A DNA stretch of 64,000 nt, from assembly GCF_036030735.1 (NCBI RefSeq), contig NZ_CP107928.1, forward strand, positions 2,170,001 to 2,234,000. Reading direction: 5' to 3'. This stretch comes from Streptomyces sp. NBC_00425 (lineage in GTDB: Bacteria > Actinomycetota > Actinomycetes > Streptomycetales > Streptomycetaceae). A program made the position numbers and the translations under genes. Within the stretch, counting starts at the first letter, position 1, and every line of letters begins with the position of its first letter. Below are positions 28,922-38,088 of this stretch, in pieces. The notes below the pieces were generated by a model. It worked only from the letters and a program-made list of their open reading frames with translations. It ran no database searches and was not told the origin of the DNA.

Positions 28922-29938
28922 TCAGGCTGATGACGCTCGCGACGCGAGATCGAGAGCGATGTCGGTGATCATGTCCTCCTGGCCGCCGACCATCTTGCGG
29001 CGTCCGACCTCGACGAGGATCGCGCGGGTGTCGATGCCGTAGCGCTCGGAGGCCTTTTCGGCATGGCGCAGGAAGCTGGAGTAGACGCCCGCGTAGCCGA
29101 GCGTCAGGGTCTCGCGGTCCACCCGCACCTCGCGGTCCTGCAGCGGTCGTACGAGATCGTCGGCGGCGTCCATGAGGGGGAACAGGTCGCAGCCGTGCTC
29201 CCAGCCCATGAGGTCGGCGACCGCGACGAACGCCTCCAGCGGGCAGTTGCCGGCGCCCGCGCCCTGTCCGGCGAGTGAGGCGTCGACGCGGGTGACACCC
29301 TCCTCGACGGCGACCACGCTGTTGGCGACGCCGAGGGCGAGGTTGTGGTGGGCGTGGATGCCCAACTCGGTGTCCGGGGAAAGGACTTCGCGGTAGCTGC
29401 GAAAGCGGTCGCGGATGCCGTCCATCGTCAGGCGGCCGCCGGAGTCGGTGACGTATATGCAGTGGGCGCCGTAGGACTCCATCAGCTTGGCCTGGCGGGC
29501 GAGTTCAGCGGGCTCGGCCATGTGGGACATCATCAGGAACCCGGCGACGTCCATGTCCAGTTCCCGTGCGGCGGCGATGTGTTGGGCGGCGATGTCGGCC
29601 TCGGTGCAGTGGGTGGCGATACGCACGGAGCGGATGCCCAGGGCGTGCGCCTGCTTGAGGTCGTGGATGGTGGCGATGCCGGGCAGCAGGAGGGTGGTGG
29701 GCACGGCGTGGTGGGTGGCGTCGGTGACGGCCTCGATCCACTCCCAGTCGGTGTGGGCGCCGACGCCGTAGTTGATGCTGGAGCCGGACAGCCCGTCGCC
29801 GTGTGCGATCTCGATCGCGGCCACGCCTGCCGCGTCCAGCGCTGCCGCGATGGTGCGGGCCTGCTCGACGGTGTAGCGGTGGCGGACGGCGTGCATCCCG
29901 TCCCGCAGGGTCACGTCCTGGATGTACAGACGGGTCAT
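28922..29938 (-). CDS. mhpE: 4-hydroxy-2-oxovalerate aldolase
   Basis: A 338-residue DRE-TIM type aldolase that splits 4-hydroxy-2-oxopentanoate into pyruvate and acetaldehyde. The catalytic [10 protein letters not shown] start and the metal-binding HAHHN motif are present. It is last in the minus-strand mhpD-mhpF-mhpE operon and overlaps mhpF by 4 bp (ATGA). Aldolase and dehydrogenase of this type form a complex that channels acetaldehyde, which fits the coupling. Confidence 0.95.
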   Translation of the reverse strand: MTRLYIQDVTLRDGMHAVRHRYTVEQARTIAAALDAAGVAAIEIAHGDGLSGSSINYGVGAHTDWEWIEAVTDATHHAVPTTLLLPGIATIHDLKQAHALGIRSVRIATHCTEADIAAQHIAAARELDMDVAGFLMMSHMAEPAELARQAKLMESYGAHCIYVTDSGGRLTMDGIRDRFRSYREVLSPDTELGIHAHHNLALGVANSVVAVEEGVTRVDASLAGQGAGAGNCPLEAFVAVADLMGWEHGCDLFPLMDAADDLVRPLQDREVRVDRETLTLGYAGVYSSFLRHAEKASERYGIDTRAILVEVGRRKMVGGQEDMITDIALDLASRASSA

Positions 29939-30897
29939 CGGGCTGCGACCTCCGTGGCACGGTGGGCGGCCATGCGCTCCGCGGTACGCAGCGCGGCCGA
30001 GGTCATGATGTCGAGGTTTCCGGCGTAGGCCGGGAGGTAGTGGGCGGCGCCCTCGACCTCCAGGAAGACCGAGACCTTGAGGGCCTCGTCGGCGCCGGGG
30101 GCGGCGAGGGCGTGCAGCGGGTCGTCGGCCGGCACCCGCTCGAACTGCACCTTCTGCTTCAGCCGGTAGCCGGGCACGTACGTCCGCACACGGGCGACCA
30201 TGTCCTCCACCGAAGCGGTCACTGCCGCCTCGTCGCAGTCGCCGACCAGGCAGTAGACGGTGTCCCGCATGATCAGCGGTGGCTCGGCCGGGTTGAGGAC
30301 GATGATCGCTTTACCCGTCCTCGCGCCGCCGACCTTCTCGATGGCCGAGGACGTGGTCTCGGTGAACTCGTCGATGTTCGCCCGGGTGCCGGGGCCTGCG
30401 GAGCGGGAGGCGATGGAGGCGACGATCTCGCCGTAGTGGACCGGAGTGACCGCGTTGACGGCGGCGACGATCGGGATGGTGGCCTGGCCGCCGCAGGTCA
30501 CCATGTTGACGTTGGAGGCGTCCACGTGGTCACCGCCGTTGACCGGTGGGACGACGTACGGCCCCAGCGCGGCGGGAGTGAGGTCGACGACCGTCTTTCC
30601 GTGCTCGCGCAGGACCTGGTCGTGACGACGGTGGGCGCCCGCGGAGGTGGCGTCGAAGACGATGCTCACATCCTGGAACTCGTCCATGGCCACCAGGCCG
30701 TCGATGCCCTCGTGCGTGGTGGCGACCTTGAGGCGACGTGCCCGCGCAAGACCGTCGGAAGCCGGGTCGATGCCAACCATGGCGGCGATCTCCAGGCTCT
30801 CCGACAGCCGCAGAACCTTGATCATGAGGTCGGTGCCGATGTTCCCCGAGCCGATGACGGCCACCTTGGTACGGGGCGAGGGTGTCGTGGTGGTCAC
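29935..30897 (-). CDS. mhpF: Acetaldehyde dehydrogenase (acylating)
   Basis: A 320-residue enzyme converting acetaldehyde, CoA and NAD+ to acetyl-CoA. Motifs are the Rossmann [11 protein letters not shown] and the catalytic Cys in [10 protein letters not shown]. The GTG at 30897 overlaps the hydratase stop (GTGA), giving length and N-terminus usual for MhpF/BphJ. It is the middle gene of the lower-pathway operon and partner of the aldolase. Confidence 0.95.
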   Translation of the reverse strand: MTTTTPSPRTKVAVIGSGNIGTDLMIKVLRLSESLEIAAMVGIDPASDGLARARRLKVATTHEGIDGLVAMDEFQDVSIVFDATSAGAHRRHDQVLREHGKTVVDLTPAALGPYVVPPVNGGDHVDASNVNMVTCGGQATIPIVAAVNAVTPVHYGEIVASIASRSAGPGTRANIDEFTETTSSAIEKVGGARTGKAIIVLNPAEPPLIMRDTVYCLVGDCDEAAVTASVEDMVARVRTYVPGYRLKQKVQFERVPADDPLHALAAPGADEALKVSVFLEVEGAAHYLPAYAGNLDIMTSAALRTAERMAAHRATEVAAR

Positions 30898-31730
30898 TGC
30901 TGCTCTGCCTTCTGGTCGGGTGCGGGGGAAGCGAAGCCGACACGTACGGAGCCGAGTCCGGAGATCACCGTTTCGTAGCGGCTGCCGGGGAGGACGGCGA
31001 CCATGGGGCCGAGAGCGCCGGTCAGTACTACATCGCCGGCGCGCAGCGGGTCGCCCATCGCGGCCAGCGTCGACGCGAGCCACACGGCTGCGTTCAGGGG
31101 GCTGCCGAGGCAGTCGGCGCCGCTGCCGTGGGAGACCTCCTCACCGTCGCGGGTGAGCGTCATGCGCACGGTGCGAAGATCGACCGAGGTCAGTGGCACC
31201 GGAGTGCCGCCGATGACGAACATGCCGGAGGAGGCGTTGTCGGCGACCGTGTCGACCAGGCTGATGTCCCAGTTCGCGATCCGGCTGTCGACGATCTCCA
31301 GGGCGGGCAGGGCGAAGTCCACAGCGCGCAGCACATCGGCGAGCGTCGTCTCGGGGTGCGGCAGGTCCGAGGCCAGGACGAGTGCGACCTCTGCCTCGAT
31401 TTTGGGCTGGAGCAGCCGCCCGTGTGGCACGGTCCCGCCGTCGGGTACCGCCATGTCGGACAGAAGGGCGCCGAAGTCGGGCTCGTCGACTCCCAGCTGG
31501 TGTTGAACGGCCGGTGAGGTCAGGCCGATCTTGCGGCCGACGAGACGGCGGCCCTGAGCGAGCCTGCGCTCGACGTTGATGCGCTGTACGGCGTAGGCGG
31601 TGCTGAGGTCACCGGCGGGCAGCTGGTCGCGTACCGCCGGACACGGTGTGCCCGACTGCTCTGCTTCCCAGAGAGCGTCGGCCGTTTTGCGTGTCTCCGG
31701 GGAAGGCGCGTCGGGGGAATGGGGCGGCAT
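30894..31730 (-). CDS. mhpD: 2-keto-4-pentenoate hydratase
   Basis: A 278-residue hydratase of the fumarylacetoacetate hydrolase-like fold, adding water to 2-hydroxypenta-2,4-dienoate. Conserved parts include [12 protein letters not shown], the metal-binding glutamates in KIEAEVAL and LTGALGPMV. The ATG at 31730 has GGAGG 8 bp upstream. It heads the minus-strand operon and is divergent from the IclR regulator with 75 bp between the starts. Confidence 0.93.
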   Translation of the reverse strand: MPPHSPDAPSPETRKTADALWEAEQSGTPCPAVRDQLPAGDLSTAYAVQRINVERRLAQGRRLVGRKIGLTSPAVQHQLGVDEPDFGALLSDMAVPDGGTVPHGRLLQPKIEAEVALVLASDLPHPETTLADVLRAVDFALPALEIVDSRIANWDISLVDTVADNASSGMFVIGGTPVPLTSVDLRTVRMTLTRDGEEVSHGSGADCLGSPLNAAVWLASTLAAMGDPLRAGDVVLTGALGPMVAVLPGSRYETVISGLGSVRVGFASPAPDQKAEQQ

Positions 31731-31805
31731 GGGCAACCTCCGGGAGTGCGGGTCAAACCAATCCCTGGATAGACGACACACGGCAGATGCGGCAAAGTTT
31801 GTTCC

Positions 31806-32558
31806 ATGTCACGGCACAGGGTGAACGGCACCATGCTGGAAAAGGCCATTCTTCTGCTGGAGTGCTTCAAGCCCAGTGGCGGACCGTTCCGTCTCACGGA
31901 ACTTGCGGAGCGCGCGGGCCTCGCCAAGAGCACCACGTTCCGGCTGGTGGGCTCTCTGTTGGATCTCGGCCTGCTCGAGCGCAGCGAGGAGGGGTATCAC
32001 CTCGGGGGAAAGCTCTTCGAGCTGGGATCGCTCGTGCCGCGCCGCCGTGACCTGCGCGAGGCGGCCCTTCCGTTTCTCCAGGATCTGTTCGAGGCGACGC
32101 GCGCCACCGTGCATCTCGGAGTGCGTGAGGGGCACGAGGTCGTCTACGTCGAGCGGATTCACGGTCACGAATCCCTCGCCCTTCCTTCGCGTATCGGCGG
32201 CAGCCTGCCCCTGACCTGTACGGGCGTGGGCAAGGCTCTGCTGGCCTTCTCGCCGGCCGAACTCACCGACGAGGTGCTCGCGGGCCCGTTGCCCCGGCTG
32301 ACCCGCTATTCGGTGACCGACCCGGCCAGACTCCGCACCGCGCTTGAGCAGGTCCAGGTGTCGGGCCTCGCCTATGAGGAGCAGGAGGCCGCCGAGGGGG
32401 TGGGCTGCATTGCGGCCCCGGTGTTCGGGGCGGGCGGCAAGGCCGTCGCAGCGTTGTCCGTGGCAGTACCCCGGGCAAGCTTCCACCCGGCGCGGCTGGC
32501 TCCGGCGGTGCGCACCGCCGCGCTCGGTCTGTCCCGGACGCTGCGAAGCGGAGTCTGA
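31806..32558 (+). CDS. IclR-family transcriptional regulator (MhpR-like position)
   Basis: A 250-residue regulator: winged HTH at about 15-70 (RLTELAERAGLAKSTTFRLV) and an IclR effector domain behind it. It lies between the two arms of the mhp-type pathway. MhpR of E. coli, also IclR-type, activates mhp genes with hydroxyphenylpropionate, so this protein probably plays the same role. The effector cannot be read from sequence. The 75-bp divergent gap (31731-31805) should hold its site. Confidence 0.9.
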   Translation: MSRHRVNGTMLEKAILLLECFKPSGGPFRLTELAERAGLAKSTTFRLVGSLLDLGLLERSEEGYHLGGKLFELGSLVPRRRDLREAALPFLQDLFEATRATVHLGVREGHEVVYVERIHGHESLALPSRIGGSLPLTCTGVGKALLAFSPAELTDEVLAGPLPRLTRYSVTDPARLRTALEQVQVSGLAYEEQEAAEGVGCIAAPVFGAGGKAVAALSVAVPRASFHPARLAPAVRTAALGLSRTLRSGV

Positions 32559-32612
32559 GTCAGGCTCCGAAAGCAGGGGGTTGTGCTGGCAGGAAACCCG
32601 CTCTAGCGTTAC

Positions 32613-32646
32613 TTGCATGCTAGTACGCCAGTTGTTGTTCAACTGG
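32613..32646. promoter_or_regulatory. Upstream control region of the hydroxylase operon
   Basis: Two elements adjoin. TTGCATGCTAGTACGCCAG (32613-32631) resembles the motif at 28491 and 37256 (GCTAG, four variable bases, CCAG). Next, CCAGTTG-TTGTT-CAACTGG (32628-32646) is a perfect inverted repeat with 7-bp arms. They lie 70-110 bp before the hydroxylase ATG and are candidate GntR and IclR sites. Confidence 0.6.
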
Positions 32647-32719
32647 ACCGGTGGAATCCGCCCCGCCGACATCCCGCGGCCGCTGCGGGCACTGGCGCCT
32701 CTATTCATCGAGGGACGAG

Positions 32720-34501
32720 ATGAGCGACAACGAAGTCTTTGATGCCGACGTTCTGGTCGTCGGCGCCGGACCCATGGGTGCGACCACAGCTCTGGCGCTC
32801 GCCACCTACGGCGTGCGCGTGGCGATGGTGTCGCGCTGGACGTGGGTCGCGAACACCCCCCGTGCCCACATCACCAACCAGCGCGCGCTGGAGGTGCTGC
32901 GAGACCTCGGGGTGGAAGAGGAGGTTCTCCGGGTGGCGACACCCTGGGACCAGATGGGCGACATGCTCTTCGCCACCAGCCTCGCCGGGGAGGAGATCGC
33001 CCGGCTGCGGGCCTGGGGCACCGGGGACACGCGCAGGGGTGACTACCTCAGTGGCAGTCCGTGCCCCCTTGTCGACGTGGTTCAGCCCTTGCTGGAACCG
33101 GTGCTGGTACAGAACGCGGCCGCCCGCGGAACCGACCTCCGCTTCAACACGGAGTACCTGGGGCACGAGCAGGACGGCCAGGGCGTCACCGCGCGGTTGC
33201 AGGACAGGATCACCGGTCGCGAGTACACGTTCAGGACGCGCTATCTGGTGGGCGCCGACGGAGCTCGCTCGCAGATCGCCGAAGAGGCGGAGCTGCCTTT
33301 CGAGGGACGCATGGCCCGCGCCGGTACGGTCTACGTCCAGTTCGACGCGGACCTGAGCCGGTATGTGAAGCACCGGCCGAGCACTCTGCACTGGATCGCG
33401 TCCCCGGCTGCCGAGTTCGGTGAGATCGGCATGGCGGTCCTGCGAGCGGTCCGCCCGTGGGACCAGTGGATCGCCGGCTGGGGCTTCGACATGGCCGATG
33501 GCGAGCCCGAGTACTCCCCGGAAGCGCTCCTCGACCGGGTCCGCATCCTGATCGGAGACCCGGACATCGACCTGACCATCCGGTCCGTGTCCACCTGGTA
33601 CGTCAATCAGCAGCACGCCCTGCACTACTCACGGGGGCGTGTCTTCTGCGGGGGCGACGCCGTTCACCGGCACCCGCCGAGCAGCGGCCTTGGGTCGAAC
33701 ACCTCCATCCAGGACGCGTTCAACCTCGCCTGGAAGCTCGCCTACGTCATCCAGGGGCACGCCGCGCCCAGCCTGCTGGATTCCTACTCGCCCGAGCGGG
33801 CTCCCGTGGGCAAGCAGGTCGTGGCCCGCGCCAACCAGTCCCGGCTCGACTACCGGCCGATTCAGGAGTGCTTCAAGGACCCGGGCGCGAAGGACCCCTT
33901 CGCCGCCGGAATGCGGCGCCTGAAGGACCCGGGGCCCGAAGGGGAACGGGTACGCGAGGCGCTCTACCAGGCCCTGGAGCTGAAACAGACCGAGTTCAGT
34001 GCCCAGGGAACGGAGCTGAACCAGCGCTACGAGTCGTCCGCGGTGGTCCCGGAACCCGACTCCGCCCCGGAGGAGTGGAAGCGGGACCGGGGCCTGTACC
34101 TGCAGGCCACCACACGTCCCGGCGCCAAGATCCCGCACGCCTGGCTGGTGGGCCGGGACGGCAGGCGCCTGTCGACCTTGGACGTCACGGGCAAGGGCAA
34201 GTTCAGTCTGGTCACCGGAATCGCGGGACAAGCCTGGTCCGCGGCCACCGACGAACTGGACGTCCCGTATCTGCGCACGGTCGTTGTCGGGGAGCCCGGC
34301 AGCGCCGACCCGTACGGCGAGTGGCACGGTGTCCGCGAACTCCCCGAAGGGGGCGCGCTGCTCGTGCGCCCCGACGGATATGTCGCCTGGCGGCACAGCG
34401 AGCCGGTGAACAACACCGGGGACGCCCGGAAGCTCCTCCAGCAGGCACTGGACGCGGTGCTCGGCTGGGAGACGACCCCAATCGAGGAAGCGAACCGATG
34501 A
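32720..34501 (+). CDS. FAD-dependent aromatic hydroxylase (TfdB/MhpA-type phenol monooxygenase)
   Basis: A 593-residue class A flavoprotein monooxygenase. The FAD-binding motif is GAGPMG, the DG motif GADGARS and the GD motif GGDAVHRHPPSSGLG; a C-terminal thioredoxin-like domain follows. The N-terminal run NTPRAHITNQRALEVLRDLG and overall length look closer to 2,4-dichlorophenol 6-monooxygenase (TfdB) than to E. coli MhpA. It starts the upper-pathway operon and should ortho-hydroxylate a phenol to a catechol for the dioxygenase. The ATG at 32720 has GAGGGA 4 bp upstream. Confidence 0.9.
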   Translation: MSDNEVFDADVLVVGAGPMGATTALALATYGVRVAMVSRWTWVANTPRAHITNQRALEVLRDLGVEEEVLRVATPWDQMGDMLFATSLAGEEIARLRAWGTGDTRRGDYLSGSPCPLVDVVQPLLEPVLVQNAAARGTDLRFNTEYLGHEQDGQGVTARLQDRITGREYTFRTRYLVGADGARSQIAEEAELPFEGRMARAGTVYVQFDADLSRYVKHRPSTLHWIASPAAEFGEIGMAVLRAVRPWDQWIAGWGFDMADGEPEYSPEALLDRVRILIGDPDIDLTIRSVSTWYVNQQHALHYSRGRVFCGGDAVHRHPPSSGLGSNTSIQDAFNLAWKLAYVIQGHAAPSLLDSYSPERAPVGKQVVARANQSRLDYRPIQECFKDPGAKDPFAAGMRRLKDPGPEGERVREALYQALELKQTEFSAQGTELNQRYESSAVVPEPDSAPEEWKRDRGLYLQATTRPGAKIPHAWLVGRDGRRLSTLDVTGKGKFSLVTGIAGQAWSAATDELDVPYLRTVVVGEPGSADPYGEWHGVRELPEGGALLVRPDGYVAWRHSEPVNNTGDARKLLQQALDAVLGWETTPIEEANR

Positions 34502-35379
34502 CCCACGAAACGTACACGAGCGTCTGGTCGGACCTCGCCCAGGTCGAGTTCAGCCAGGGGTTCCTCCAGGCAGGCCCGTACCGCACGCGCTACCTGCACG
34601 CGGGCGACGACTCCAAGCCCGTCCTCCTGATGCTGCACGGCATCACCGGGCACGCCGAAGCCTACGTGCGGAACCTGGCCGCACACGCCGAGTACTTCTC
34701 CGTCTGGGCCATCGACTTCATCGGGCACGGCTACTCCGCCAAGCCCGACCACCCGCTGGAGATCAGGCACTACATCGAGCAGGTCAACGCCGTCCTCGAC
34801 ACGCTCGGTGCGGAGAAGGCGTACTTGTCGGGGGAATCGCTCGGCGGCTGGGTCACTGCGGCGTTCGCCCGACGGCAGCCGGAACGGGTGGAGCGCGTCG
34901 TGCTCAACACCATGGGTGGCACCATGGCCAACCCGGCGGTGATGGAGCGGCTGTACACCCTGTCGATGGAGGCCGCGAAGGACCCCTCCTGGGAACGCGT
35001 ACAGGCTCGTCTCGAGTGGCTGATGGCGGACCCGTCGATGGTCACCGACGACCTCATCAGGACTCGGCAGGCCATCTTCCAGCAGCCGGACTGGATCAAG
35101 GCGTGTGAAGCGAACATGGCGCTGCAGAACCCGGAGATCCGCAAGCGGAACATGCTCTCCGACGACGACCTGCGCGCGATCCAGGCTGACGCCCTGGTGG
35201 TGTGGACGACGAAGGATCCCTCCGGCCCGGTCGACGAAGGCCGCCGCATCGCCGGCCTGATTCCCCACGGGCGCCTGGCGGTGATGGAGAACTGCGGCCA
35301 CTGGCCCCAGTACGAGGATGCGGACACCTTCAACCGCATCCACCTCGATTTCCTTCTCGACCGCGACCAGGAAGACTGA
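34498..35379 (+). CDS. mhpC: Meta-cleavage product C-C hydrolase
   Basis: A 293-residue alpha/beta hydrolase: LHGITGH oxyanion region, nucleophile GESLGG (S114), Asp in TTKDPSG and His in CGHWPQ. It is coupled to the hydroxylase by an ATGA overlap and followed 13 bp later by the extradiol dioxygenase. This order matches removal of the side-chain acid from the ring-fission product to give 2-hydroxypentadienoate. Confidence 0.9.
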   Translation: MTHETYTSVWSDLAQVEFSQGFLQAGPYRTRYLHAGDDSKPVLLMLHGITGHAEAYVRNLAAHAEYFSVWAIDFIGHGYSAKPDHPLEIRHYIEQVNAVLDTLGAEKAYLSGESLGGWVTAAFARRQPERVERVVLNTMGGTMANPAVMERLYTLSMEAAKDPSWERVQARLEWLMADPSMVTDDLIRTRQAIFQQPDWIKACEANMALQNPEIRKRNMLSDDDLRAIQADALVVWTTKDPSGPVDEGRRIAGLIPHGRLAVMENCGHWPQYEDADTFNRIHLDFLLDRDQED

Positions 35380-35392
35380 GAGGAACCGGAAC

Positions 35393-36337
35393 ATGCCTCT
35401 CGCACTGACCTGCATGTCGCACAGCCCGCTGCTGGAGTTCACGCAGCCCCCTGAGGACGTGGCGAAGGAAGTGGACGCCGCCTTCGCCTCGGCCCGGGGG
35501 TTCGTGAAGGACTACGATCCGGAGCTCGTGGTGGTCTTCGGGCCGGATCACTACAACGGTTTCTTCTACGAGCTCATGCCGCCCTACTGCATCGGGCTCC
35601 AGGCCCGAGGCATCGGTGACTTCGGCACGGCGGAGGGACCGCTGAACGTCCCGCGGGAGACGGCCCACGCACTGGCGCAGGCAGCCTTGAACGCCGGCGT
35701 CGACCTCGCGGTCTCCCTCCGCATGGAAGTCGACCACGGGATCGTCCAGCCGTTGGAGATCCTTTTCGGTGCGCCCGACAGCGTCCCGGTGGTGCCCGTG
35801 TTCCTCAACAGCGTCGCGCCGCCCTTCACTCCCGTGGAGCGTGTGCGCGCCCTGGGACATGCGCTGGGCACCCGGCTGGCACAGAGCGACCAGCGGGTCC
35901 TTCTCGTCGGGTCCGGCGGGCTGTCCCACGATCCGCCGGTGCCCAGGCTCGCCGACGCGACGCCGGAGGCGGAGCAGCGGCTCATTTCCAACCGCAACCC
36001 CACCGCGCAGATGAGAGCGGCCCGCCAGCAGCGGATCATCGACGCGGCAGCGAGTTTCGCCGCCGGCGACACAGAACTCCAGGACCTGAACCCCGAGTGG
36101 GACAACGCGTTTCTCGACCACCTGGCCGCCGCCGACTTCGATGCGATCGACGCCTACAGCAATGACGACATCGTCGCCCGGGGCGGCAACTCGGCCCAGG
36201 AGATCCGATCGTGGATCGCCGCCTATGCGGCACTGTCGGCCGCGGGCCCCTACCAGATGACGTCGCGCTACTACCGGCCGATCAAGGAGTACATCGCCGG
36301 ATTCTCGGTGACGACAGCTCTTCCCACCCGCGCGTGA
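35393..36337 (+). CDS. mhpB: 2,3-dihydroxyphenylpropionate 1,2-dioxygenase-type extradiol dioxygenase
   Basis: A 314-residue class III extradiol enzyme, exactly the length of MhpB. Hallmarks are MSHSPLLEF, FGPDHYNGFFYELMPP, the metal-associated VDHGIVQPLE and GSGGLSHDPPVP. It opens a 2,3-dihydroxyphenyl ring next to the side chain. It is last in the hydroxylase-hydrolase-dioxygenase operon and ends at a hairpin. Confidence 0.94.
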   Translation: MPLALTCMSHSPLLEFTQPPEDVAKEVDAAFASARGFVKDYDPELVVVFGPDHYNGFFYELMPPYCIGLQARGIGDFGTAEGPLNVPRETAHALAQAALNAGVDLAVSLRMEVDHGIVQPLEILFGAPDSVPVVPVFLNSVAPPFTPVERVRALGHALGTRLAQSDQRVLLVGSGGLSHDPPVPRLADATPEAEQRLISNRNPTAQMRAARQQRIIDAAASFAAGDTELQDLNPEWDNAFLDHLAAADFDAIDAYSNDDIVARGGNSAQEIRSWIAAYAALSAAGPYQMTSRYYRPIKEYIAGFSVTTALPTRA

Positions 36338-36353
36338 ACCGAGCCGCATGACG

Positions 36354-36389
36354 CAGGCCTCTGCCGACACCATGTGCGGCAGGGGCCTG
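36354..36389. terminator. Hairpin between convergent dioxygenase and GntR genes
   Basis: Arms 36354-36366 and 36377-36389 pair over 13 bp with one wobble position and a 10-nt loop. It lies 16 bp after the dioxygenase stop and 34 bp from the GntR stop, so it can serve both. Confidence 0.8.
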
Positions 36390-36422
36390 TGAGTACAGCT
36401 GTGGTACGCGCAGAAGATCCTG

Positions 36423-37172
36423 TCAGAGCTGCGTCGGGCGCATGATCGCCAGTGTGCCGAGGATGTGGCGTTCCATCTCTCTGCGAGCGGTGTCGGCGTC
36501 GTGGTCCCACAATGCCTTCCGGATGCTCTCGTGGTCGTCGTGGCGGGCGTCGAGCGCGGCGTGCAGAGGATGATCAGCACCGGAAGTGTTGATCAGGAAG
36601 TCGCTGAGATCCCACATACGGTGACTGACCTCGGCAACCACGGCGGAACCCGCGAGCGTGTGGATCTGCGCGTGGTACTCGCGGTTGAGGGCGCGGTAGT
36701 GGTGGGAACGCGCCGCGGGATCAGTTTCGGAAGTGAGGTGCCCGATGCGCGCGGAAATGGCGTCGAGCCCGCGTAGCCCGGCCTCGGTGCAGCGCGTTGC
36801 CGCGAGGCCGGCGATGGTGCCTTCCATACTTGCGAACAGGGCGAAGAAGTCCTGGACTTCGTGCACTTCGTAGCGCGCAACCTCGCAGCCGACCTGCGGG
36901 ATGATCGTCACCAGTCCATCCGCGGACAGCAGGCGCAGCGCCTCCATGACGGGCTGTTTACTCACCCCCAGTTCGGCACCCAGCTCGACGGCGGAAAGTC
37001 GCTGTCCCGGGCGGTACCCGCCCTCCAACAGCCGCTCCTTGATCTGCTCGTACGCCAGCGATCCCAGGCGCATCGGAGCCCGGCCACGGGCACCCCGAGG
37101 AGCGAACTGCGCTCCGGAAGCGCCCTCCGACCTGCGGTGACCGGGCTGCGGTGCGGTTTCGTCCCGTGCCAT
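36423..37172 (-). CDS. GntR-family regulator, FCD (FadR) subgroup
   Basis: A 249-residue regulator. After a charged 40-residue leader comes a winged HTH (AYEQIKERLLEGGYRPGQRL, GVSKQPVMEALRLL) and a helical FCD ligand domain with the metal-binding histidine pattern. Members usually repress catabolic genes until a carboxylic acid intermediate binds. The ATG at 37172 has GGGGGA upstream. A motif in its divergent promoter (37256-37273) recurs before the hydroxylase operon and at 28491, suggesting it controls all three. Confidence 0.9.
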   Translation of the reverse strand: MARDETAPQPGHRRSEGASGAQFAPRGARGRAPMRLGSLAYEQIKERLLEGGYRPGQRLSAVELGAELGVSKQPVMEALRLLSADGLVTIIPQVGCEVARYEVHEVQDFFALFASMEGTIAGLAATRCTEAGLRGLDAISARIGHLTSETDPAARSHHYRALNREYHAQIHTLAGSAVVAEVSHRMWDLSDFLINTSGADHPLHAALDARHDDHESIRKALWDHDADTARREMERHILGTLAIMRPTQL

Positions 37173-37255
37173 CAGATGTCCCCCGTGCCGAGCTTGCGAA
37201 TTCGTGTGTCCAGGGTATTGCCCGCCGGTGTCGCCGAAGCTACCTTTTTGTTCTA

Positions 37256-37273
37256 GAAGGCTAGCATGCCAGT
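37256..37273. promoter_or_regulatory. Shared GCTAG....CCAGT operator-like motif, copy 3
   Basis: GAAGGCTAGCATGCCAGT, identical to 28491-28508. It is placed between the GntR gene (minus) and the isochorismatase-like gene (plus), where an autoregulated GntR repressor would bind. Confidence 0.7.
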
Positions 37274-37411
37274 TACCGGGAATCTGGCGTCCGGAGGCGT
37301 GCGGATGCCCGTCGTCGGATCCCGCGCGGCCGACCAACTCACAGCGACTTCGGTCCGGCCCCATTCGCTTCGTGAACCCAGCCGCCGCCCAACAGTTCTC
37401 CGGAGGTCGCC

Positions 37412-38023
37412 ATGACCGAGCTCGACCCTTCCCGCACTGCCGTGATCAACGTCCACTGGCAGCGGGACATCGTGACGGCCGACGGGGCCTTCGGCCCGTT
37501 CTTCGCGGAACCCGTCGAACGGCGCGGTGTCATCGCCGGCGCCGACCGGCTCAACCGCGCGGCCCGTGACGCCGGCGCCACGATCGTCTACACCCGGGTG
37601 GCGTTCCGGCCCGGCTACCCCGACCTGTTCGCCAACTGCCCGCTCCTCGCCCTCGTCGCCGAGCACCAGGCACTCGAAGACGGCACTGAAGGCGCCGCGA
37701 TCGTCAAGGAACTCACACCCGAAGCCGGCGACCTGGTGATCACCCATCCTCGCGTCACCGGATTCCACGGCACCGAACTCGACGTCCTGCTGCGCGGCAA
37801 GGGCATCGACACCGTGCTCTTCACCGGCGTCGCCACGAACGTCTCCGTGGAAGGCACCGCACGCGAAGCCGTCAACCACGGCTACCGGACCGTGCTGGTC
37901 TCCGACGCGTGCTCCGCAGCCTCCGACGAGGCCCACCAGGCCACACTCGACTCCTTCGCGCTGCTCGGCGAGGTGAGCACCACCGACGCCCTGGTGGCGG
38001 CCTTGAAGGCGCGCACGCCATAG
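37412..38023 (+). CDS. Isochorismatase-fold protein with a replaced catalytic triad (copy B)
   Basis: A 203-residue paralogue of the protein at 17486-18100, collinear along its whole length. The family triad Asp-Lys-Cys is again His-His-Ser: H15 in NVHWQ, H112 in THPRVTGF, S145 in TNVSVEGTA. The fold-defining segments (YTRVAFRPG, LDVLLRGKGIDTV) are kept. The ATG has GGAGG 8 bp upstream. It is followed 65 bp later by a dehydrogenase gene. The retained Ser and His could still support hydrolysis or isomerisation, but this is inference. Confidence 0.85.
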   Translation: MTELDPSRTAVINVHWQRDIVTADGAFGPFFAEPVERRGVIAGADRLNRAARDAGATIVYTRVAFRPGYPDLFANCPLLALVAEHQALEDGTEGAAIVKELTPEAGDLVITHPRVTGFHGTELDVLLRGKGIDTVLFTGVATNVSVEGTAREAVNHGYRTVLVSDACSAASDEAHQATLDSFALLGEVSTTDALVAALKARTP

Positions 38024-38088
38024 CCCCGCCTACCGCCCGGTCGTCCGACCACACCCCAGCGAACCCCACATCTCAGGAGACATCCGCC

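Noticed and set aside
33457..35379. 640-codon plus-strand frame spanning two genes
   Set aside because: Its first half is a shadow of the hydroxylase. Only the part from 34498, the C-C hydrolase, is real.
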